In this document: piece by piece, positions 23,080 through 30,636 of the stretch | How positions within the stretch are numbered: position 1 is the first letter of the stretch | Layout of the letters: each line of letters begins with the position of its first letter | NCBI RefSeq assembly: GCF_000717245.1 | Contig: NZ_JNYQ01000001.1 | Coordinates: 62,001-126,000, forward strand | Direction of reading: 5' to 3' | Length of the DNA: 64,000 nucleotides | DNA from: Kitasatospora papulosa | GTDB taxonomy: Bacteria; Actinomycetota; Actinomycetes; Streptomycetales; Streptomycetaceae | Notes under the pieces: generated by a model | Seen by the model: only the letters and a program-made list of their open reading frames with translations | Told to the model about the DNA's origin: nothing | Databases searched by the model: none | Translations under genes and position numbers: made by a program

Positions 23080-24384
23080 ATGAAGCTTTCTGCCCGAATT
23101 GCCGCTCCGGCCGCGGCTCTTGTGCTCGCCGGCCTCACCGCCACCGCCTGCGCGCCGCAGACCTCCGACACCAGCTCCGAGGGCGACAAGAAGACCGGGA
23201 CGCTCCGCGTCTGGCTCTTCCAGGAGGTCGGCAACAAGCCCAAGCAGAAGGTCGTCGACGCCGCGGTCGCCGCCTTCGAGAAGTCCCACGAGGGCGCGGA
23301 GGTCGAGGTCGAGTACATACCCGTCGACACCCGGGCCCAGCGCATCAAGGCCGCCTTCAACGACCCGAAGAGCGCCCCCGACCTCATCGAGTACGGCAAC
23401 ACCGACACCGCCGGCTACGTGAAGGACGGCGGGCTGGCCGACATCAGCAAGGAGTTCGCGGCCTGGGACGAGGCCAAGGACACCGACCCCACGGCCAAGC
23501 AGTCCGTGACGGTGGACGGTTCGGTCTACGGGGCGCCGCTCTTCGTCGGCGTACGGGCGCTGTACTACCGCACCGACGTCCTCGACGAGCTCGGCATCGA
23601 GCCCCCGAAGTCCCAGGCCGAACTGATCTCCACCGCCAAGAAGATCCACAAGGAGAAGCCGGACCTCTACGGTCTCGCGGTGGGCGGCGCGTACACCTAC
23701 GGCGCCATGCCCTTCATCTGGGCCCAGGGCGGCGAACTCGCCGAAGAGACCGGGGTCACCTACCGGTCCGTCATCAACAGCGCGAAGGCCCGCAAGGGCA
23801 TCGAGGCCTACACCTCGCTGTTCGGCGACGACAACTGCCCGGCGGCCAAGTGCGCGGCCATGGGCGGCAACGCGACCGTCACCGCCTTCGCCTCCGGCAA
23901 GGCGGCCATGGCGATCGGCGGAGACTTCAGCCACGCCGCCGTCGAGGCCGGCGCGGTGAAGGGCAAGTACGCGGTCGTGCCGCTGCCCGGCGTGAAGGAG
24001 GGCTCGATCGCCCCCGCCTTCGCCGGCGGCAACAACATCGGCGTCCTCAAGAGCAGTTCGCACCGTACCCTCGCCGTCGACCTCATGAAGTCGCTGACCG
24101 GCAAGAAGACGCAGGCCGAGATGTTCGACGCCATGGGCTTCCTGCCGACGTACACGGACGTGCTGGAGTCCGCCGCGGAGAAGGAGCCCTTCGTCGGCCC
24201 CTTCGTCAACACGCTCGGCGCGGGGGCGAAGTTCGTCCCGGCCTCCCCGGCCTGGGGCCAGATCGACGCCTCGCTGGTCCTGCCGACCATGTTCCAGGAG
24301 ATCGTCAGCGGCCGTAAGGACGTGGCCGCCGCCTCGGACGACGCGGCGAAGAAGATGGACACGGCGTTCGCCGAAGCGGGCTGA
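23080..24384 (+). CDS. Sugar ABC transporter substrate-binding lipoprotein
   Basis: 434 residues. A signal peptide ends in a lipobox (LTATAC, Cys near residue 24), so the mature protein is lipid-anchored outside the membrane. The rest is a family 1 solute-binding fold: TLRVWLFQEVGNKPKQKVVD, YGAPLFVGVRALYYRTDVLD, GGNNIGVLKSS. It leads an operon with two permeases and a GH20 hexosaminidase under a DasR-like site, so N-acetylglucosamine oligomers such as chitobiose are the likely ligand. The ligand itself is inferred from context. Confidence 0.9.
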   Translation: MKLSARIAAPAAALVLAGLTATACAPQTSDTSSEGDKKTGTLRVWLFQEVGNKPKQKVVDAAVAAFEKSHEGAEVEVEYIPVDTRAQRIKAAFNDPKSAPDLIEYGNTDTAGYVKDGGLADISKEFAAWDEAKDTDPTAKQSVTVDGSVYGAPLFVGVRALYYRTDVLDELGIEPPKSQAELISTAKKIHKEKPDLYGLAVGGAYTYGAMPFIWAQGGELAEETGVTYRSVINSAKARKGIEAYTSLFGDDNCPAAKCAAMGGNATVTAFASGKAAMAIGGDFSHAAVEAGAVKGKYAVVPLPGVKEGSIAPAFAGGNNIGVLKSSSHRTLAVDLMKSLTGKKTQAEMFDAMGFLPTYTDVLESAAEKEPFVGPFVNTLGAGAKFVPASPAWGQIDASLVLPTMFQEIVSGRKDVAAASDDAAKKMDTAFAEAG

Positions 24385-24386
24385 CG

Positions 24387-25361
24387 ATGACCGCGGACAC
24401 CACCACACCGCGCAAGACCCCCGTACGGGCCGGGGCGGGCGGGGTCACGGCCCGCCCGCCCCGGCGCCGCCCGGCGTCGCCGGCCAGGCGCTCCGGCTGG
24501 ACCCCCTGGCTCTACCTGCTGCCCGCGCTCGTCCTGCTCGGCGGACTCCTCGTCTACCCGATCTACCAGCTGGGCCTGATCTCCTTCCTGGAGTACACCC
24601 AGGCCCAGGTCAGCGGCGGTGAGCCGACCACCTTCCAGGGTTTCGGCAACTACGCCACGCTCTTCGGCGACAGCCAGTTCTGGCAGGTGCTCCTCGCGAC
24701 CGTGGTCTTCGCCGCGGCCTGTGTCGTCGCCACCCTGGTCACCGGCTGCGCCCTGGCCGTCCTGCTGACCCGGATCCGCGCCGTGCCCCGGCTCGCCCTC
24801 ATGCTGGCCGCGCTGGGCGCCTGGGCGACGCCGGCGATCACCGGGTCGACCGTCTGGGTCTTCCTCTTCGACCCGGACTTCGGACCGGTCAACAAGGTGC
24901 TGGGACTCGGTGACTTCTCCTGGACGTACGGGCGCTGGAGTGCCTTCGCCCTGGTGCTCCTCGAAGTGCTCTGGTGCTCCTTCCCGTTCGTGATGGTCAC
25001 CGTGTACGCCGGCATCCGCGCGATCCCCACCGAGGTGCTGGAGGCGGCCTCGCTGGACGGGGCCTCGCAGTGGCGGATCTGGCGGTCGGTCATGGCACCG
25101 ATGCTGCGGCCCATCCTGATCGTCGTCACCATCCAGTCGGTCATCTGGGACTTCAAGGTCTTCACCCAGATCTACGTCATGACCAACGGCGGCGGCATCG
25201 CCGGCCAGAACCTGGTGCTCAACGTGTACGCCTACCAGAAGGCGTTCGCGTCCTCGCAGTACAGCCTCGGATCGGCGATCGGCGTCGTGATGCTGGTGAT
25301 CCTGCTGGCCGTGACGCTGGTCTATCTGCGCCTGGTGCGGCGCCAGGGGGAGGAACTGTGA
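24387..25361 (+). CDS. Sugar ABC transporter permease (MalF/UgpA type)
   Basis: 324 residues with a basic Pro/Arg-rich N-terminal tail and six predicted helices. The EAA loop that docks the ATPase is EVLEAASLDGASQWRIWRSV (about residues 214-233). It starts 2 bp after the binding-protein stop and its stop overlaps the next permease start. It forms the import channel with that partner. No ATPase is encoded nearby, so the shared ATPase MsiK, used by several Streptomyces sugar importers, is the likely energiser. Confidence 0.93.
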   Translation: MTADTTTPRKTPVRAGAGGVTARPPRRRPASPARRSGWTPWLYLLPALVLLGGLLVYPIYQLGLISFLEYTQAQVSGGEPTTFQGFGNYATLFGDSQFWQVLLATVVFAAACVVATLVTGCALAVLLTRIRAVPRLALMLAALGAWATPAITGSTVWVFLFDPDFGPVNKVLGLGDFSWTYGRWSAFALVLLEVLWCSFPFVMVTVYAGIRAIPTEVLEAASLDGASQWRIWRSVMAPMLRPILIVVTIQSVIWDFKVFTQIYVMTNGGGIAGQNLVLNVYAYQKAFASSQYSLGSAIGVVMLVILLAVTLVYLRLVRRQGEEL

Positions 25362-26206
25362 GCGCACGTACCCTGCTGCGCGTCCGCCGGCCCGGGAGAC
25401 TGGCCGCGGAGGCGGCGGCCCTCGTCATCGCCGCCGCCGTCGCGTTCCCGCTCTACTGGATGGTGCTCTCCGCCTTCAAACCGGCGGGGGAGATCCAGTC
25501 CACCGAGGCCCGTCCCTGGACCCTGGCGCCCTCGCTCGACTCGTTCCGCCGGGTTTTCGAACAGCAGGAATTCGGCCGTTACTTCCTCAACAGTCTGGTC
25601 GTCGCCGGCACGGTCGTCATCGCCTCCGCGCTGATCGCCTTCCTCGCCGCGACGGCCGTCACCCGGTTCCGCTTCAGGTTCCGCACGACGCTGCTGATCA
25701 TGTTTCTCGTGGCGCAGATGGTGCCGGTCGAGGCACTGACCATCCCGCTGTTCTTCCTGATGCGGGACTTCGGCCAGCTGAACACGCTGGGATCACTGAT
25801 CCTGCCGCACCTCGCCTTCTCGCTGCCGTTCGCGATCTGGATGCTGCGCGGCTTCGTCAAGGCCGTCCCGGAGGCCCTGGAGGAGGCCGCCTACATCGAC
25901 GGGGCGAGCCGCACCCGATTCCTGTGGCAGATCCTCTTCCCACTGGTCTTCCCGGGCCTCGTGGCGACCAGTGTCTTCTCGTTCATCTCGACCTGGAACG
26001 ACTTCCTGTTCGCGAAGTCGTTCATCATCAGCGACACCTCCCAGTCGACGCTGCCGATGGCGTTGCTGGTCTTTTTCAAACCCGACGAGAACGACTGGGG
26101 AGGGATCATGGCCGCCTCGACGGTGATGACCGTTCCCGTGCTGGTCTTCTTCGTACTCGTACAGCGCCGTCTGGTCTCCGGACTGGGCGGGGCGGTGAAG
26201 GACTGA
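25358..26206 (+). CDS. Sugar ABC transporter permease (MalG/UgpE type)
   Basis: 282 residues from GTG 25358, which overlaps the end of the previous permease (GTGA); the frame is open further upstream but only inside that gene. Six helices, with the EAA loop EALEEAAYIDGASRTRFLWQ and the characteristic STWNDFLFAKSFI block of the MalG group. It is the second half of the membrane channel. Confidence 0.93.
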   Translation: MSARTLLRVRRPGRLAAEAAALVIAAAVAFPLYWMVLSAFKPAGEIQSTEARPWTLAPSLDSFRRVFEQQEFGRYFLNSLVVAGTVVIASALIAFLAATAVTRFRFRFRTTLLIMFLVAQMVPVEALTIPLFFLMRDFGQLNTLGSLILPHLAFSLPFAIWMLRGFVKAVPEALEEAAYIDGASRTRFLWQILFPLVFPGLVATSVFSFISTWNDFLFAKSFIISDTSQSTLPMALLVFFKPDENDWGGIMAASTVMTVPVLVFFVLVQRRLVSGLGGAVKD

Positions 26207-26207
26207 C

Positions 26208-27848
26208 ATGCACCACCTGATTCCGGCGCCCCGGCGCGCCGACGGCGACGGCGGTCGCGGCTTCGTCCCCGACGGGGCCACGACCATCACGGCCGGACCC
26301 GGCACCGGCGGTACGGAACGCTGGCTCCGCACCACGCTCGGGGCGGCCTTCGGCCTGCCGCTCGCCCCCGGGACCGTGGGCGCCGAGGATGCCGCCGGCA
26401 CCATCGAGCTGCGGATCGACCCCGCCCTGGAGCCGGAGTGCTACCGCCTCACCGTGGTGCCCGACCGGGGCGTGCGGATCACCGGGGGGAGCGCGGCGGG
26501 CGTGTTCTGGGGCGCCCAGACCCTGCGCCAGCTCCTCGGTCCCGAGGCGTTCCGCAGGGCGCCCGTGGGGCAGGGGGCGGCCAGGGGAATTCCCGCCACG
26601 GAGATCGAGGACGGCCCGCGCTTCGGCTGGCGCGGTCTGATGCTCGACGTGGCACGGCACTTCACGCCCAAGGACGGCGTGCTGCGCATGCTCGACCTGC
26701 TGGCCGCGCACAAACTGAACGTCTTCCATTTCCACCTCACCGACGACCAGGGCTGGCGCGTCGAGATCAAGCGCTATCCCCGTCTCACGGAGGTCGGAGC
26801 CTGGCGCGCACGGACCAAATACGGCCACCGCGCCTCGGAACTCTGGGACGAGACACCGCACGGCGGTTTCTACACCCAGGACGACATCCGCGAAATCGTG
26901 GCCTACGCCGCCGAGAGGCATATCCGGGTCGTCCCCGAAATCGACATCCCGGGCCACTCGCAGGCAGCCGTCAGCGCGTATCCGGAACTCGGCAACACCG
27001 ACGTCGTCGACACCTCCGCCCTTTCCGTGTGGGACACCTGGGGCGTCAATCCGAACGTACTCGCCCCCACCGACCACACCCTGCGTTTCTTCGAGGGCGT
27101 CTTCGAGGAATTGCTCGACCTCTTCCCGGCCGACACCTCGCCGTTCATCCATGTCGGCGGCGACGAATGCCCCAAGGACCAGTGGAGGCAGTCGCCCACC
27201 GCCCAGGCCCGCATCGCGGAACTCGGCCTGAAGGACGAGGACGAACTCCAGTCGTGGTTCATCCGCCACTTCGACCGCTGGCTCACCGACCGGGGCCGCC
27301 GGCTCATCGGCTGGGACGAGATCCTGGAGGGCGGCATCGCCGAGGGCGCCGCCGTGTCCTCGTGGCAGGGCTACGCCGGAGGGATCGCCGCCGCCGAGGC
27401 AGGGCACGACGTCGTCATGTGCCCCTTGCAGCAGGTGTACCTGGACTACCGTCAGGACGCCGGCCCCGACGAGCCGATGCCCATCGGGTACGTCCGCACC
27501 CTGGAGGACGTGTACCGCTTCGAGCCCGTGCCGCCCGGCCTCTCCGAGGAGGCGGCCGGACACGTCCTGGGAACCCAGGTCAACGTGTGGACCGAGGTCA
27601 TGCAGAACCGGCAGCGCGTCGACTACCAGGTCTTCCCGCGGCTCGCCGCCTTCGCCGAGGTCGCCTGGTCCCGGCTCCCGGCCCCCGGTGAGCGGGACTT
27701 CGCCGGCTTCGAACGGCGCATGGAGAGCCACTACGCCCGGCTCGACGCCTTGGGCGTCGACTACCGGCCGCCCACCGGCCCGCTGCCGTGGCAACGCCGT
27801 CCAGGCGTCCTGGGTCGCCCGATCGAGGGACCGCCCCCGATCGTGTGA
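26208..27848 (+). CDS. Family 20 beta-N-acetylhexosaminidase, cytoplasmic
   Basis: 546 residues. Releases terminal N-acetylglucosamine from chito-oligosaccharides. The small N-terminal domain of GH20 is followed by the barrel: GWRGLMLDVARHF, KLNVFHFHLTDDQGW, VVPEIDIPGHSQAA, and HVGGDEC with catalytic Asp319-Glu320, then the Trp-rich GTQVNVWTE. There is no signal peptide, so it should act inside the cell on sugars brought in by the preceding transporter. It starts 1 bp after the permease stop, a four-gene operon. Confidence 0.94.
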   Translation: MHHLIPAPRRADGDGGRGFVPDGATTITAGPGTGGTERWLRTTLGAAFGLPLAPGTVGAEDAAGTIELRIDPALEPECYRLTVVPDRGVRITGGSAAGVFWGAQTLRQLLGPEAFRRAPVGQGAARGIPATEIEDGPRFGWRGLMLDVARHFTPKDGVLRMLDLLAAHKLNVFHFHLTDDQGWRVEIKRYPRLTEVGAWRARTKYGHRASELWDETPHGGFYTQDDIREIVAYAAERHIRVVPEIDIPGHSQAAVSAYPELGNTDVVDTSALSVWDTWGVNPNVLAPTDHTLRFFEGVFEELLDLFPADTSPFIHVGGDECPKDQWRQSPTAQARIAELGLKDEDELQSWFIRHFDRWLTDRGRRLIGWDEILEGGIAEGAAVSSWQGYAGGIAAAEAGHDVVMCPLQQVYLDYRQDAGPDEPMPIGYVRTLEDVYRFEPVPPGLSEEAAGHVLGTQVNVWTEVMQNRQRVDYQVFPRLAAFAEVAWSRLPAPGERDFAGFERRMESHYARLDALGVDYRPPTGPLPWQRRPGVLGRPIEGPPPIV

Positions 27849-27886
27849 CCAACACCCCACGTCCCGGCCAGGGGAACCGAATAAGT

Positions 27887-27920
27887 CGTACGAAATCGCT
27901 GAAGAGGTGCAATTCGTACG
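27887..27920 (+). promoter_or_regulatory. Spaced inverted repeat before the dehydrogenase operon
   Basis: CGTACGAA (27887-27894) and TTCGTACG (27913-27920) are perfect complements 18 bp apart, so centres are 26 bp apart. A regulator site for the xanthine dehydrogenase-like operon is plausible. Confidence 0.4.
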
Positions 27921-28097
27921 CCGGGCAGAAGCTCTGCCAAAGGTGACTTTTCCCCTGGTCGGGGACGGAATCGCCCTTCGTGGACCCTCGCGTCGGACCG
28001 TCCGGAAGATGTGCCAGAGTTGCCACGTCCCGGCCGTGAGCACGTACCGTACGGCGGACAGGCGGGACTGCCGGGACACCGGGAAGGGGCAGCTGGG

Positions 28098-28994
28098 TTG
28101 ACCACGCACGCACCGCAGGCGACGCAGTCGGTGACGCTGCCGGCCTCGCTCGACGAGGCCGTGGCGGCTCTCGGCGCCATGCCCGCCGCCGTTCCCGTGG
28201 CCGGCGGCACGGACCTCATGTCGGCTGTCAACAAGGGCCTGCTGCGGCCCTCGGGACTGGTCGGCCTCGGCCGGATCAGCGAGCTGCGCGGCTGGCACTA
28301 CCAGGACGGCCACGCCCTGCTGGGCGCCGGCCTCACCCACGCGCGCATGGGACGGCCCGACTTCGCCGCACTCATCCCCGCGCTGGCCGCCTCCGCGCGT
28401 GCCGCGGGCCCGCCCCAGATCCGTAACGCCGGGACGCTCGGCGGCAACATCGCCAGCGCCGCGCCGACCGGCGACACCCTGCCGGTGCTGGCCGCCCTGG
28501 AGGCCGAGCTGGTCATCGCGGGCGCCGGGGGCTCCCGCCGTGAGATCCCCGTGTCGCACCTGCTGGCGGGCCGCGAGATGCTCGAACCCGCCGAACTGAT
28601 CGGCTTCGTCCGCGTGCCGCTCCTGCACGCCCCCCAGGTCTTCCTCAAGGCGACCGGCCGCACCGGCCCCGGCCGGGCCACCGCCTCCGTCGCGATCGTC
28701 CTGGACCCGGCCCGGCGCGGAGTGCGCTGCGCGGTCGGCGCGATCGCCCCGATGCCGCTGCGGCCGCTGGAGGCCGAACGCTGGATCGCCTCCCTGATCG
28801 ACTGGGACGGCGAACGCGGCCTGGCCCCCGACGCGCTGGCCGCCTTCGGCGAGTACGTCGCGGCGGCCTGCATCCCGGACCAGGCTCCACCGGACGACGG
28901 GGGAGAGGCACCTCCGCTGTCACCCGCCGTCCTGCACCTGCGGCGCACGGTCGCCGCGCTCGCCCGACGCGCACTGGGGAGGGCACTGTCGTGA
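28098..28994 (+). CDS. Xanthine dehydrogenase-like FAD-binding subunit
   Basis: 298 residues from TTG 28098, preceded by GGAAGGGG. FAD-binding hallmarks of the CoxM/XdhB type: PVAGGTDLMSAVN (about 33) and PQIRNAGTLGGNIASAAPTG (about 107-126). It passes electrons from the Fe-S subunit to FAD and on to the acceptor. The last about 60 residues are acidic and Pro-rich, then helical. The next gene overlaps its stop by GTGA, so translation is coupled. The substrate of the complex is unknown. Confidence 0.9.
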   Translation: MTTHAPQATQSVTLPASLDEAVAALGAMPAAVPVAGGTDLMSAVNKGLLRPSGLVGLGRISELRGWHYQDGHALLGAGLTHARMGRPDFAALIPALAASARAAGPPQIRNAGTLGGNIASAAPTGDTLPVLAALEAELVIAGAGGSRREIPVSHLLAGREMLEPAELIGFVRVPLLHAPQVFLKATGRTGPGRATASVAIVLDPARRGVRCAVGAIAPMPLRPLEAERWIASLIDWDGERGLAPDALAAFGEYVAAACIPDQAPPDDGGEAPPLSPAVLHLRRTVAALARRALGRALS

Positions 28995-30556
28995 GCAATG
29001 AAGAGAACCCCGAGCAGCAGCACGGGCAGCCCGACCCGTACGCCGGCTGGACTCCCACCCCGCAGGGCGGTGAGTACGACGCCGAGGCGACCGCCTTCGT
29101 CCACCTGCCCCCGGAGGACCTCGCCGCCCTCGGGAGCGACCCGCTGGCCGCCCCCGGCCACAGCTACGTGCCGCCGATGATCCTGCCGCTGACCCCGGCC
29201 GCTGGACTCGACCCGGCGGTCACGGGCAGCTGGGTCCTGCAGACGCAGAGCCAGCAGGAGAGGGCGGCCGACCGGCCCGCGCACGACGGGGCAGAGCCCG
29301 AGGCCGTGCACTGGCCCGACCCGAACCAGGGGCAGGACCCGTACCAGCAGCCGTACCCGGACACCTCGCAGTACGCGCAGACGTCGTCCACGACCGCCCA
29401 GTGGAACTACACCGAGACCGTCCCCGAGCCGGAACCGGCCCCCGAGCCCGCCGGCCACACCGGCGAGTGGACCATCCCGGTCGCCGACGGTGACCTCCCG
29501 GAGGAGTCCGGCGAGTTCGCCGCCTCGGCGATGGCCTCCCAGTGGTACGCGGACGCGCCCCCGGCCACCCTGCCGGGCGGGGCCCCCGCGCCCTGGGCGA
29601 CGCAGGAGCTGCCGGCCGAGCCCGCGCCCGCCGCGCAGGAGGCCCCCGCCGGGCCCTCGGAGCCCGTGGAAGCCCCGGAGGCCCCGGAGGCCACCGAGCC
29701 CTTCCAGGAGACGCAGGAGGCCCCGGAGACGGCCGCGCGGGCCGCCCTGCCCGAGGAGCCCGCGGAGGACCCCGCCGCGGAGGACCCGGTGCACGCGGAC
29801 CCGGTACAGGCGGACCCGGTGTCGGCGCCCGCGGCCGACGCACCGGAGACGGCGGCCGGCGCGGAACCCGACCCCCGGCCCGAACCCGCACCCGCCCCTG
29901 AACCCGCCCCCGAGCACGAGCTCGTACCCACCGAGGAGACCACCGCTCCCGTCCTCCCGGACGGTCCCAGCGAGCACCCCTCGACCTCGTACGTCCTCCA
30001 CGTGAACGGCGCGGACCGTCCCGTCAGCGACGCCTGGATCGGCGAGTCGCTGCTGTACGTGCTCCGCGAACGCCTCGGCCTCGCGGGCGCCAAGGACGGC
30101 TGCTCGCAGGGCGAGTGCGGCGCCTGCAACGTCCAGGTCGACGGCCGTCTGGTGGCCTCCTGCCTGGTCCCCGCCGCCACCACGGCCGGCAGCGAGGTCC
30201 GCACCGTCGAGGGCCTCGCGGTGGACGGCGAACCGTCCGACGTGCAGCGGGCCCTGGCCGTGTGCGGGGCAGTCCAGTGCGGTTTCTGCATCCCGGGCAT
30301 GGCGATGACGGTCCACGACCTCCTGGAGGGCAACCACGCCCCCAGCGAGCTGGAGACCCGGCAGGCGCTGTGCGGCAACCTCTGCCGGTGTTCCGGCTAC
30401 CGGGGTGTGCTCGACGCCGTACGCGACGTCGTCGCCGCCCGGGAGGCGACCGCCGAGCCGGTGGCCACCGCACCGGACGACGCCGAACCGCGCATCCCGC
30501 ACCAGGCCGCGCCCGGCGAGGGCGGCGTCCAGACGCACGAGGGAGACGTCCGGTGA
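28991..30556 (+). CDS. [2Fe-2S] subunit with a very long acidic N-terminal extension
   Basis: 521 residues, against about 160 for normal CoxS/XdhC subunits. Residues 1 to about 335 are low complexity, rich in Glu, Pro, Ala, Asp and Gln, with no fold I recognise. The real domain follows: VNGADRPVSDAWIGESLLYV, a plant-type cluster CSQGECGAC (Cys371, 376, 379), then the second cluster CGAVQCGFC and NLCRCSGY. It sits between the FAD and molybdenum subunits, all overlapping or nearly so. The frame stays open and GC-biased throughout, so the extension looks real and not a wrong start; an internal start cannot be excluded. Confidence 0.87.
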   Translation: MSNEENPEQQHGQPDPYAGWTPTPQGGEYDAEATAFVHLPPEDLAALGSDPLAAPGHSYVPPMILPLTPAAGLDPAVTGSWVLQTQSQQERAADRPAHDGAEPEAVHWPDPNQGQDPYQQPYPDTSQYAQTSSTTAQWNYTETVPEPEPAPEPAGHTGEWTIPVADGDLPEESGEFAASAMASQWYADAPPATLPGGAPAPWATQELPAEPAPAAQEAPAGPSEPVEAPEAPEATEPFQETQEAPETAARAALPEEPAEDPAAEDPVHADPVQADPVSAPAADAPETAAGAEPDPRPEPAPAPEPAPEHELVPTEETTAPVLPDGPSEHPSTSYVLHVNGADRPVSDAWIGESLLYVLRERLGLAGAKDGCSQGECGACNVQVDGRLVASCLVPAATTAGSEVRTVEGLAVDGEPSDVQRALAVCGAVQCGFCIPGMAMTVHDLLEGNHAPSELETRQALCGNLCRCSGYRGVLDAVRDVVAAREATAEPVATAPDDAEPRIPHQAAPGEGGVQTHEGDVR

Positions 30557-30636
30557 ACTCCGTGGCGTCCCCCGCACGACCGGTCACCCCCACCGACAGC
30601 CACAGCAGCGGAGCGAACGACAAGGAGGCGGCGTGA
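30553..30636 (+). CDS. Possible 27-residue linking ORF
   Basis: GTG 30553 overlaps the Fe-S stop (GTGA) and ends at 30636, overlapping the start of the molybdenum subunit (again GTGA). It is Ser/Ala/Pro-rich. It may only serve translational coupling; there is no evidence of a product. Confidence 0.25.
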   Translation: MNSVASPARPVTPTDSHSSGANDKEAA

